Positions 6,726 to 13,869 of a stretch of 19,981 bases of DNA are shown in pieces. Position numbers and translations under genes: made by a program. This DNA comes from CAMLOF01 sp966692625. GTDB taxonomy: Bacteria; Pseudomonadota; Gammaproteobacteria; Burkholderiales; Burkholderiaceae_C. The notes beneath the pieces are model-generated. The model made no database searches. It saw only the letters and a program-made list of their open reading frames with translations, and was not told where the DNA came from. Position 1 is the stretch's first letter. Every line of letters begins with the position of its first letter. The DNA is taken from contig CBKZAG010000038.1 of assembly GCA_966692625.1 (NCBI GenBank), positions 1 to 19,981 of the forward strand, in the 5' to 3' direction.

Positions 6726-7658
6726 ATGCTCGAACTCAAGCCCAACCAGACCCGCCAATACATTGATGCGGTTGCCACCTTTGAGGCGTGGGAAGACGCC
6801 CGTGCTGAGGCCAAAGGCACCGAAGGCGGAATGTACTGGCACGCTGGCCCAGCCTCGAACCCTGCAGCGCAATACCTGGTGCGGACCAGCCGTACTGGCG
6901 CCGAAAAAAGCCTCGGTGCGCGCAACGCGGACACCGAGCACATCTACGAGCGCTTCATGGCCCGCAAGCGCGACAACGAGGAACGGGTCAAGGCGCTAGC
7001 CCTGCAGTTAGAACAGCACCGTCGTCTCAACCGGGCATTGCGTGTCGGTCGCGTCGAGCCGCTGGTCGTCAAACTGCTGGACAAGCTGGCTGCGACTGGT
7101 CTCATGGAGCATTTCCGTGTCGTAGGCACACATGCGCTGTATGCCTACGAAGCCGCAGCGGGTGTGCGCCTGGACTCGGACGTACTCAGCACGCGCGACA
7201 TCGATCTTCTGTGGGACACCCAAAAGCGGGTCATGTTCGCCACCCAACTCTCCCGCTTGGACAGCTCAATGCTGGGTATTCTCAAAAAGGTTGACCCGAC
7301 ATTTCGCTTGCGCAAGTCGCAGCTTTACACCGCTGTCAACCAAGACGGTTTCGAGGTTGACATCATCCGGCGCGTGAAGGTGCTAGGCGATGAACACCCC
7401 TTAAAACTCAGCAATGCCGAGGAAGACTTCTACGCGGTGCAAGCACCTGATGCCCACAAGCTGCTGTACACGCAAGGGTTTTCGCAAGTGGTGGTCGCAA
7501 CCAACGGCACCATGGCTCGCATGAATACGCTCAATCCCCAAGTATTCATTCGCTTCAAACGCTGGATGGCGAGCTACCGCGGGCGAGATCCGCTCAAGGC
7601 CAGGCGCGACGCGCTGCAGGCCGAGGCCGTGCAGGCTCTGGTTGACCGGTATTTGTGA
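6726..7658 (+). CDS. Nucleotidyltransferase-fold protein (GSU2403 / NTP_transf_8 type)
   Basis: This 310-residue protein has an N-terminal helical region with a charged, coiled-coil-like stretch (about 75-105: ERFMARKRDNEERVKALALQ). A nucleotidyltransferase fold follows. The signature is VVGTHALYAYEAAAGVRLDS (about 132-151), with the G134-T135-H136 turn, then TRDIDLLWD with D158 and D160, and the third acidic residue in GFEVDIIRR (D212). All three metal-binding positions are present, so transfer of a nucleotide is plausible. The pattern matches my recollection of the GSU2403-family nucleotidyltransferase-fold proteins. The substrate is unknown. Related folds serve as toxins (AbiEii, MenT, MNT) or antibiotic-modifying enzymes. 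A dyad in its promoter and a divergent small gene suggest an autoregulated module, perhaps toxin-antitoxin or defence. The ribosome site (CCGAAAG) is weak. Confidence 0.75.
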   Translation: MLELKPNQTRQYIDAVATFEAWEDARAEAKGTEGGMYWHAGPASNPAAQYLVRTSRTGAEKSLGARNADTEHIYERFMARKRDNEERVKALALQLEQHRRLNRALRVGRVEPLVVKLLDKLAATGLMEHFRVVGTHALYAYEAAAGVRLDSDVLSTRDIDLLWDTQKRVMFATQLSRLDSSMLGILKKVDPTFRLRKSQLYTAVNQDGFEVDIIRRVKVLGDEHPLKLSNAEEDFYAVQAPDAHKLLYTQGFSQVVVATNGTMARMNTLNPQVFIRFKRWMASYRGRDPLKARRDALQAEAVQALVDRYL

Positions 7659-7962
7659 TACGGCTGCTTGATGAGCGCACGGTTGGGCACGGCTTTGTAC
7701 ATTAGTGCAATCCGTCAGGCCGTTTCGCCGTGGGTCCCGGTTCGAGGCCCGCGCAGTGGGGCGTGAGCCAGTTGTGATTCAGCGCTTCGGATGCGTTTGC
7801 GCCGCTTATCGTCCGAGTTCAGCTCGAGCGCCCAAAGACTTGTAAGGTGCTTCGCGCGTCGAACAGGTAATGCCTTGTCGTCCGTACCAGTGACGTCAAT
7901 GGCGACACTGGAGGTCCTGTATCGACTTGGGCTTCCTACTTATGCTGTTTGTCGAAACTGGG
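7659..7962. other. 304-bp gap, no feature recognised
   Basis: No gene, RNA or strong repeat is seen between the nucleotidyltransferase stop and the end of the AlpA-like gene. A short 62-residue frame (7791-7979) has no ribosome site and unconvincing composition. Confidence 0.4.
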
Positions 7963-8325
7963 TTATTGCAGTGGAGTGAAACTTTGTGACGCGGCAACCG
8001 ATTCAAGCGTAGTCCCATTCAACAATGATTGCCTCTTATCGCGTTGACTGCGCAAGCGGTCTTTCGCAGACAGCTTGGCCGTGGTCGGTTCCGCTCTATC
8101 CACGGCTGAGTCAACGACCACCTCAGGGTTTTCCGCCCTTCGAAGGTGCTGATCGAGCCAGCTGTAGAAAACATCCGGGTGCCAAAACACGCGACTACCT
8201 ATTGGCGTCGGTGCGGGTATCGTTCGTTGTCCGACCCAGATTTCAATGGTACGAGTTGACACGCCAAGGATCTCAGCGATGTCGTCCTTGGTAAGTGGCT
8301 TGAAGGGTGCAGCGTAGGCCATCAT
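7963..8325 (-). CDS. AlpA/excisionase-like helix-turn-helix protein
   Basis: The 120-residue protein has one MerR/excisionase-type winged HTH at its N-terminus (about 10-60): PLTKDDIAEILGVSTRTIEI, then WVGQRTIPAPTPIGSRVFWH and PDVFYSWLDQHL. This is the HTH_17/AlpA layout. The C-terminal half is charged and probably disordered. AlpA-type proteins control integrase genes or help excision of prophages and integrative elements, and usually lie near an attachment site. Here a tRNA-Pro 3' remnant is about 240 bp away. Upstream it carries the same CATC-N12-GCCTATACG motif as the genes at 3119 and 4426. Two adjacent Met codons (8325, 8322) could start it; neither has a clear ribosome site. Confidence 0.78.
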   Translation of the reverse strand: MMAYAAPFKPLTKDDIAEILGVSTRTIEIWVGQRTIPAPTPIGSRVFWHPDVFYSWLDQHLRRAENPEVVVDSAVDRAEPTTAKLSAKDRLRSQRDKRQSLLNGTTLESVAASQSFTPLQ

Positions 8326-8349
8326 GACTGAAAGAATTTGCTTATCAGT

Positions 8350-8374
8350 CGTATAGGCACCTGAGGCCGTGATG
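8350..8374 (-). promoter_or_regulatory. Shared element motif CATC-N12-GCCTATACG, copy 3
   Basis: On the minus strand, CATC (8374-8371) and GCCTATACG (8358-8350) are separated by exactly 12 nt and end 24 nt before the ATG at 8325. Identity with copy 2 extends to ATCATCAC (8376-8369). This makes three matches with the same internal spacing and nearly the same distance to the start codon. Confidence 0.55.
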
Positions 8375-8400
8375 ATTTAGGAGCTCAGTCAGTACCAAGA

Positions 8401-8422
8401 AATCAGTGGTTAATCAGTGGTT
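8401..8422. repeat. Perfect 11-bp tandem repeat near the attachment site
   Basis: AATCAGTGGTT occurs twice back to back (8401-8411, 8412-8422). A related inverted sequence, TCGACCAC, follows near 8434-8441. The repeat lies between the AlpA-like gene and the tRNA remnant, where recombination directionality factors or integrase arm-binding sites are typically found. That role is inferred from position only. Confidence 0.4.
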
Positions 8423-8561
8423 CGAGGCCATTTTCGACCACTTCGCGAAAGTAAACGAAGATGAGCGAATCATCCAAAAAAAATCAGCTAACCCTTTGAT
8501 TCATATGGATGCTATACTTTTCCAACTGCCTCGTAAAAGCATCGATTCTCGGTAATCAGGC

Positions 8562-8608
8562 CGTTCGGGACGTAGAGGCCGGAGGTTCGAATCCTCTCAC
8601 CCCGACCA
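8562..8608 (+). other. tRNA-Pro (CGG) 3' remnant, probable attR of an integrated element
   Basis: The segment contains the inner anticodon stem-loop CGTTCGGGACG (8562-8572, anticodon CGG), the T arm GGAGGTTCGAATCCTC (8581-8596) and the acceptor end CACCCCGACCA (8598-8608). This is the 3' half of a proteobacterial proline tRNA. The preceding 30 bases do not supply the CGGGGTG acceptor strand or a D arm, so the gene is not whole. Changes in the outer anticodon stem (GG/AG) also break pairing. A 3' tRNA fragment beside an AlpA-like gene is the usual right-hand scar of an integrase-mediated insertion. By that logic the element lies to the left, and the intact tRNA should lie at its other end. Confidence 0.75.
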
Positions 8609-8719
8609 GGATTTCCGTTGCAAATCAAGACTTGTTCAGCTCTTGATACACCAGACGGAAAGCACAAGCGGGAAAACAGTGGCAACTTTCGCCATTTCGA
8701 ACGCCCCCTCTTCCAATCA

Positions 8720-8736
8720 CTGTTCCCTGGGAACAG
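8720..8736. promoter_or_regulatory. Palindrome upstream of the histidine kinase gene
   Basis: CTGTTCCC-T-GGGAACAG is a perfect 8-bp dyad around a single T, 136 bp before the kinase ATG. It may be an operator or a small RNA hairpin. No T-run follows, so it is not a terminator. The rest of 8609-8872 shows one weaker repeat, ATCAAGA/TCTTGAT (8625-8648), and nothing else firm. Confidence 0.4.
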
Positions 8737-8872
8737 CTCCATTTCCACCCCGTGTGTGTGGTCTATTGCCGCTCGTTGACTCCAGAGCGAGCAGGTGACA
8801 GACTTATCAAAGTGCTGCCGTCCTTGAGGACGCGGGCGCCATAAAGGCTGTAAAAGGCCTCTGGACAGGGAG

Positions 8873-10342
8873 ATGGAATTGACTGTGTCGTCGCATTCAC
8901 TTGAGCTCGGCCCCTTGATCCAAGTGCTGCAGGATGCTCCGGTTGGCGCGCTCGTGGTTGAACACGGCAATCCAGTCGTGCTCTACGCCAACCACGCCTT
9001 GGAATCCATGCTGGGCTACGGGCCACAGGGGCTTCAGCAAATCGCGCTGACCGAGCTCATCCCCCAGCAGGTACGTTCCCGGCACGAATCGTGGATGGGC
9101 GCCTATTTCCAAGACCCCCACGCCCGGCCGATGGGCGGAACCCAGGCCTTGCACGCCTTGCACCGCGACGGCCAAACGGTGCCGGTCGAGATTGCCTTGG
9201 CCCCCCAGTTGGTCAGCGGTCGCCGCTGCGTGGTGGCTTACGTCTCGAACATCAGCTCGATCGCACGGCTGCAAAGACGTCTGGAGCGGGTCCTGTCGGT
9301 GCTGCCGCTGGGCGTGCTTATCGTGGACGAGCAAGGCACTATCCGTGAATGCAATCCGGCATTGGAGGACCAGTTCGGCTACAGCCGCGGCAGCCTGACC
9401 GGCAAGCAGTTGGAGCTGTTGCTCCCTGACAGGCTGCATGCCACCCACAAACACCACTTCTCCACCTACCAGAAAGACCCGACCCCCAGGCGCATGGGGG
9501 AAGGGCGCGACTTGACAGCCTTGCACAGCACCGGTGTGGAGTTCCCTGTGGAAGTCGCGCTGAACGTCGTGGAAACAGACGAAGGCCGACAGCTCATTGC
9601 CGTCGTGAGCGACATCACCGCACGCAAGGAGGCGGAGGACACACTGCGGCAGATCAATGCGCAGCTGGAGGAATTCACCTACGTTGTCTCGCACGATCTG
9701 CGTTCACCTTTGCGAGGCATCGCCGATCTGTTCACCTGGATACGCGAAGACCTGCCTGCTGACCAGCTCACACCGGCGATCGACCAGAACCTGGAACGTG
9801 TCAAGGTGCGCATAGAGCGGTGCGAGCGCATGATCGACGATCTGCTCGAGTACGCCCGGGCCGGACAGCGCGACAGCCGCACCTCCCGAATAGACTTGGC
9901 AGAAGTGATTGAGGAGGTGCTTGGAACCATCCGCGTGCCGTCTGGCTTCAACGTTGCCAGGAACCTCCGCGCCACTCCGTTTCAGGGTCATCGCACGCCA
10001 CTGGGCATCTGCCTGCGCAACCTGCTGGACAACGCCGTCAAGCATCATGGCAGCGAGACCGGAAGGATCGCGATCAGCAGCTCAGACCAGGGACGTTTTC
10101 TTGAGCTCGTCGTCGAGGACGATGGGCAGGGCATTGCAGAGAGCGCCTACCAACGGGTTTTCAAGCTCTTTCACCGGGCTAACGCCAATTCGCAAGGGCA
10201 CGGCGTGGGACTGGCGCTCACGCGGCGCATCGTCAACGCACATGGTGGATCGATCTCGCTGGAACGCAGCACGGACCTTGGAGGTGCCTGCTTCCGGATT
10301 CACTGGCCACGCGTCGCGATGAAAGGAGGCCACAATGGCTGA
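8873..10342 (+). CDS. Cytoplasmic PAS-PAS sensor histidine kinase
   Basis: The 489-residue protein has two PAS domains (about 12-120, PVGALVVEHGNPVVLYANHA; and 133-250, VLPLGVLIVDEQGTIRECNP, ending VVSDITARKEAE). A HisKA domain follows with the H box YVVSHDLRSPLRG (His274), and then a HATPase with N box NLLDNAVKHHG (N387), VEDDGQGI and GHGVGLALTRRIV. All catalytic motifs are intact and there is no membrane segment, so it senses an intracellular signal through PAS. The EEFTYVVSHDLRSPLRG style is that of bacteriophytochrome-like kinases, whose usual partners are Rcp1-type regulators, such as the next gene, which it overlaps by 8 nt. Start: AGGGAG directly abuts the ATG at 8873, so the TTG at 8879 (spacing 6) is a real alternative. 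Confidence 0.92.
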   Translation: MELTVSSHSLELGPLIQVLQDAPVGALVVEHGNPVVLYANHALESMLGYGPQGLQQIALTELIPQQVRSRHESWMGAYFQDPHARPMGGTQALHALHRDGQTVPVEIALAPQLVSGRRCVVAYVSNISSIARLQRRLERVLSVLPLGVLIVDEQGTIRECNPALEDQFGYSRGSLTGKQLELLLPDRLHATHKHHFSTYQKDPTPRRMGEGRDLTALHSTGVEFPVEVALNVVETDEGRQLIAVVSDITARKEAEDTLRQINAQLEEFTYVVSHDLRSPLRGIADLFTWIREDLPADQLTPAIDQNLERVKVRIERCERMIDDLLEYARAGQRDSRTSRIDLAEVIEEVLGTIRVPSGFNVARNLRATPFQGHRTPLGICLRNLLDNAVKHHGSETGRIAISSSDQGRFLELVVEDDGQGIAESAYQRVFKLFHRANANSQGHGVGLALTRRIVNAHGGSISLERSTDLGGACFRIHWPRVAMKGGHNG

Positions 10343-10775
10343 CACCGAACCCGAAATACCGCGTTTTGAAGTCCTGCTGGTGGACGATGACGAAGTGTCC
10401 TGCGAAGGCGTCATCCGCAGCCTGCGCAAGAACAACATCCGGTGCCGCGTGGTGACTGCAGAAGACGGCCTTGAGGCCCTGCAGATTCTGCAAGGCGAAC
10501 ACCCTTCCAAAGCCATCCACGACCCCTTTCTGGTGTTGCTCGACTTGAACATGCCACGGATGGACGGCTTCGAGTTCCTGGAAGCCGTGCGAGGAGCCCC
10601 ACCCCTAAAGGAAACCGTCGTCTTCGTTCTCACCACCTCCGGGCGAGACACAGACCGCTCCCGGGCTTACAGCGAAAACGTGGCGGGCTACATGATCAAG
10701 TCCCACGTGGGCCCCCAGTTCTCCCTGCTGGCCAGCTTCCTGGACAAATACGGGGAGGCTGTTCAACTGCCGTGA
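10335..10775 (+). CDS. Single-domain response regulator (Rcp1-like)
   Basis: The 146-residue protein is a lone receiver domain with no output domain. The acidic pocket is VLLVDDDE (D17-D19), the phosphoacceptor lies in LLDLNMPRMDG (D70), the switch Thr in VFVLTTSGRDTDRS, and the conserved Lys in GYMIKSHVG. The usual Pro after this Lys is Ser. LDLNMPRMDG and VLTTS are typical of Rcp1-type regulators that pair with phytochrome-like PAS/GAF kinases. It overlaps the kinase gene by 8 nt (GGAGG 7 nt before its ATG), so translation is likely coupled and phosphotransfer between the two is expected. Lacking an output domain, it probably acts by protein contact or relays phosphate to the REC-GGDEF-EAL protein encoded next. 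Confidence 0.9.
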   Translation: MADTEPEIPRFEVLLVDDDEVSCEGVIRSLRKNNIRCRVVTAEDGLEALQILQGEHPSKAIHDPFLVLLDLNMPRMDGFEFLEAVRGAPPLKETVVFVLTTSGRDTDRSRAYSENVAGYMIKSHVGPQFSLLASFLDKYGEAVQLP

Positions 10776-10829
10776 GGGATCGCCGGATGGCATCCCTGCA
10801 CCCGACTCACTTCATCAAGGGCGGCCACG

Positions 10830-12566
10830 ATGTTGACCAGACAACACAACGAACAGACCCCGATCTGCGCCCTCCTGGTCGACGACGACGACGTCGACCG
10901 GGAACGGCTGGCGCGCCTGCTGGCCAAATACAACCGCCCTATCGACGTGGAGCAATCGGCGTCCAAGTCCGAGGCACTTCAAGTGCTGAAGGGCAGCAGC
11001 AAACAGTTCTCTTTCATTTTTCTGGATTTCAAACTGGAAGACGGCGACGGACGGGATCTTCTGCCGGACATCTGGGAGAAAGTGGGGGCGGACTGCGTGG
11101 TGATTGCCGTGACCGGCAATGGCAGCGAACGCTCAGCGGCAGAGGCCATCAAACTCGGTATTCACGAGTACCTGAGCAAGCGGGAGCTGTCCGAGGACAT
11201 GGTGGTCAAGGCGATCAACGAGGGGTTGCGCTGGTTGGAGGACAACAAGCGCATCCGGGAAATGGAGAGTGCGTTGCTGCACCGCAGCCTGCATGACCCG
11301 CTCACCGACTTGTACAACCGCCATGTCTTCTTCGAAAGGCTGGAGCATCAGTGTGCGCTGCATCGGCGGGACGGCACGGCATGCGCGGTGCTGGTGGTGG
11401 ATCTGGATGACTTCAAGCAGGTGAACGACCGGCTGGGGCACGAGACGGGCGATGCACTGCTTGTCCAGGCAGCCCTGCGGATGCGGGACGCCATCCGGGA
11501 GGTTGATACGATCGCACGACTGGGTGGTGACGAATTCGCCTGCATCCTGCCCGGTGTAAGGACCTTCAGACAGGCGATCGCTTTGGGCAGGAAAATTTCC
11601 ACCTGTTTCGACGCCCCCTTTGCGATCAACGGGGAAATGGTCTTCGTCGGGGCATCGGTGGGCATAGCGGTATGTCCCCAGCACGGTTGCGACCCGCACA
11701 CATTGATCAAACGCGCCGACAGCGCCATGTACCGGGCCAAGAACAGTGTCGAACGCGTGGTGCTCCACGACGACCTGGAGCCCTCGAGCACCCATCCGCT
11801 GGACCGTTTCGTGTTGCTGAGCGAAGCGGAAGAGGCCTTGAAGAGCCATGAATTCGATTGGTATTGGCAACCCAAGATCGATCTGTTCAACCGGGAGGTG
11901 GTCGGCTTTGAAGCACTTGCGCGCTGGTCCCACCCCAAACACGGTTTCATTCCTCCCGACCTGTTCATCAAGGCCATCGAAAGCACCAAACTGATCTGGC
12001 CCTTCACTCTGGCCACCATTGACTCCGTGCTCGCCCAACTCGCACGGCTCGGGCCGCAGTACGGTCATCTCTCTACTTCGGTCAACATTTCCGCTCAGTT
12101 ACTCCAGTACGACAGGTTCGTGCCCGAGTTGCTGCGACGCGTGCAATCGGTGGATCTGGACCCGCAGCGATTGACGCTGGAACTGACCGAAACCACCTTG
12201 ATCAGCAACCACACGCAAGCGCGTGCAGTGCTCCACCGCTTGCAGCAAAACGGCATCCGCATTTCCATTGATGACTTTGGCGCGGGTTTCACGTCGTTCA
12301 GCTACCTGAGGGACTTTGCGGTAACGGAAATCAAAATCGACAAAGCCTACGTTGAGTCGATCTGCGAACGCCCCTTCGATCAGGCGCTGGTGCGGTGCAT
12401 CGCCACTTTTTGCGGCAGTCAGCAACTGTCTCTTGTGGCCGAGGGCATTGAAACCGAAGGTGCCTGGGAGAAACTGCAGGAGCTGGGTTGCCGCTATGGA
12501 CAAGGCTTCGGCATCGCCCGTCCCATGCCGTTCACCGAAGTGCCGAAGTGGCTCGCCACCTGGTAA
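10830..12566 (+). CDS. REC-GGDEF-EAL c-di-GMP enzyme
   Basis: The 578-residue protein has three domains. The receiver (about 12-130) shows LLVDDDDVDRE, phosphoacceptor D66 in FLDFKLEDGDG, and AVTGNGSE...YLSKREL. The GGDEF domain (about 155-310) has an intact GGDEF at 232-236, preceded by an RxxD inhibitory-site motif (REVD). The EAL domain (about 330-575) keeps EALARW (361-366), NIS, LELTETTL, IDDFGAGF, IKIDKAYV, AEGIE and the Gln of YGQGF. It could therefore both make and break cyclic di-GMP, with phosphorylation of D66 setting the balance. It lies 54 bp after the response regulator, probably in the same operon, so the upstream kinase is the natural phosphate source. Its end converges with the degenerate HD-GYP gene 12 bp away. 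Confidence 0.93.
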   Translation: MLTRQHNEQTPICALLVDDDDVDRERLARLLAKYNRPIDVEQSASKSEALQVLKGSSKQFSFIFLDFKLEDGDGRDLLPDIWEKVGADCVVIAVTGNGSERSAAEAIKLGIHEYLSKRELSEDMVVKAINEGLRWLEDNKRIREMESALLHRSLHDPLTDLYNRHVFFERLEHQCALHRRDGTACAVLVVDLDDFKQVNDRLGHETGDALLVQAALRMRDAIREVDTIARLGGDEFACILPGVRTFRQAIALGRKISTCFDAPFAINGEMVFVGASVGIAVCPQHGCDPHTLIKRADSAMYRAKNSVERVVLHDDLEPSSTHPLDRFVLLSEAEEALKSHEFDWYWQPKIDLFNREVVGFEALARWSHPKHGFIPPDLFIKAIESTKLIWPFTLATIDSVLAQLARLGPQYGHLSTSVNISAQLLQYDRFVPELLRRVQSVDLDPQRLTLELTETTLISNHTQARAVLHRLQQNGIRISIDDFGAGFTSFSYLRDFAVTEIKIDKAYVESICERPFDQALVRCIATFCGSQQLSLVAEGIETEGAWEKLQELGCRYGQGFGIARPMPFTEVPKWLATW

Positions 12567-12578
12567 ATTGAATATGCT

Positions 12579-13781
12579 TCAAACCCTGCTCAGCAACCTG
12601 GGCACGTTGATGCGGACTTTGACATCATCCGCCGAAATGCTGCTCTTGACCTCGTGTTCGCGCTCCAGGGTATCGCGCAGGGCGGGCTCCCCCAGGGGCA
12701 TGCCATGCCGCCCAACGATGGAGAAGACAATGGGAGCGTTGGCCCGGCGGCCGCGCCGCACCACCACGCCAATCTCTCCATCAGACAGGCGCACATAACT
12801 GCCGGGAATGTACAGCCCCAGGGTCTTGACAAACGCAGCTCCCAAGGGGTTGGGCTGCCCATCATCACCCAGGTAGATGTCCCTGGCAGCGAGTTGCGGC
12901 AGCAGCCCGGCCCGGGCCTGCCGAGGACTGATGCGAGCGACAAAGATATCGGTCAGGCGCAGCAACTGCACGGGTACGCCCTGCACCTGTTTGCCGTTCG
13001 GGTAACCCCGGCCGGCCGCGTCTTCGTGGTGGTCGGCCACCAGTTCCAGCCACAGGTGGTCCCCCACCCCCAACTGCCGCAACAACGCTACCCCTTCAGC
13101 CGGGTGGTGCAGAATCGCGGCACGTTGATCCTCGGCCAGCGGGGCAGACTGCCTCGCCAGCGCATCGTGCAATCGGGCCATACCGATGTTCATGGTCAAG
13201 GCAGCCCGGCACAGACTGGCCTGTTCGCCTGACTGCAATCCAACGGTCTGTCCAACCAGCCGGCAAATGACCGAACTCAGCAAGGCGTGCGTGGCGCTGT
13301 AGCCAACCGACCTGTCGAACAGCAGTTGGACCAGGACGAACAGACTGTCGTCGACCCGGGTGCGCAGGACGTTGTCCATGCGAAGCTCCAGCTGAACCAG
13401 GCGGCTCACAAAGTCCTGGGAGGCCACGTTTTGATGAAGCAGCGTCTGCAGGATCGCATGCATGTCGGCCCACGCTTCTGACGGCGTCAACTCGGTCTGA
13501 GCCTGAGCCGTCTCCACACCCATGGGTCGCGTCACGCCCGCGATCTTGGTCAAGGCCTCGTTGCTTCGCAACCGTCGGTCGATCTCGGCGGTGTAGCGGT
13601 ACGACCATGCCCTGTGCTCGTCTTCGTCCACCATGGGTGAATGCAGCATCAGGTATTCACGGTGCTGCGGATTGCGTATGACTTCGCCCTTGCGCAGCAG
13701 CAATACCCCTTTGGGGTCCCATATGTTCACGGGAACCGGCACGTTGAGCTCAAGAGCTTCCAGCGGGAAAGGTACGTACAT
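12579..13781 (-). CDS. Degenerate HD-GYP domain protein
   Basis: The 400-residue protein has an N-terminal regulatory part (about 1-150: LEALELNVPVPVNIWDPKGV, DEDEHRAWSYRY) and a C-terminal HD-GYP region. The later signature is present (HHPAEG, then DHHEDAAGRGYPNG, then LLRLTDIFVARIS). Where HDIGK should stand the sequence reads LTMNIGMARL, so the metal-binding His-Asp pair is Met-Asn. Without it, phosphodiesterase activity is unlikely; it may bind c-di-GMP or partner proteins instead. The C-terminal YIPGSYVRLSDGEIGVVVRR segment is the usual HD-GYP tail. It is divergently transcribed from the other HD-GYP gene across 88 bp, so the two may share control. The ATG start has only a weak GGAA nearby. 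Confidence 0.87.
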   Translation of the reverse strand: MYVPFPLEALELNVPVPVNIWDPKGVLLLRKGEVIRNPQHREYLMLHSPMVDEDEHRAWSYRYTAEIDRRLRSNEALTKIAGVTRPMGVETAQAQTELTPSEAWADMHAILQTLLHQNVASQDFVSRLVQLELRMDNVLRTRVDDSLFVLVQLLFDRSVGYSATHALLSSVICRLVGQTVGLQSGEQASLCRAALTMNIGMARLHDALARQSAPLAEDQRAAILHHPAEGVALLRQLGVGDHLWLELVADHHEDAAGRGYPNGKQVQGVPVQLLRLTDIFVARISPRQARAGLLPQLAARDIYLGDDGQPNPLGAAFVKTLGLYIPGSYVRLSDGEIGVVVRRGRRANAPIVFSIVGRHGMPLGEPALRDTLEREHEVKSSISADDVKVRINVPRLLSRV

Positions 13782-13869
13782 GTTCCGACTGTAACGGCAT
13801 TTCAGAGCAACAGGCCCCCGCGGAAAGTTTAGCCATAATGGCGGACACAGTCACAACCGCAGACCAGAA

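Noticed and set aside
6665..6943. An upstream extension of the small minus-strand gene up to 164 residues.
   Set aside because: It would run antisense through the start of the nucleotidyltransferase gene and across the promoter dyad.
7725..7760. A T-arm-like string (CCCGGTTCGAGGCCCGC) suggesting a second tRNA remnant.
   Set aside because: The flanking bases do not form a 5-bp T stem and no acceptor end or CCA follows.
8512..8970. A 152-residue minus-strand frame containing GERIRTSGLYVPN.
   Set aside because: This string is the antisense translation of a tRNA-Pro 3' end, a well-known annotation artefact; the rest overlaps the kinase gene.
13838..13869. The ATG at 13838 as start of the intact HD-GYP gene.
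   Set aside because: It is in a different frame and meets a stop after about 24 codons; a TTG or GTG start in the right frame is needed.
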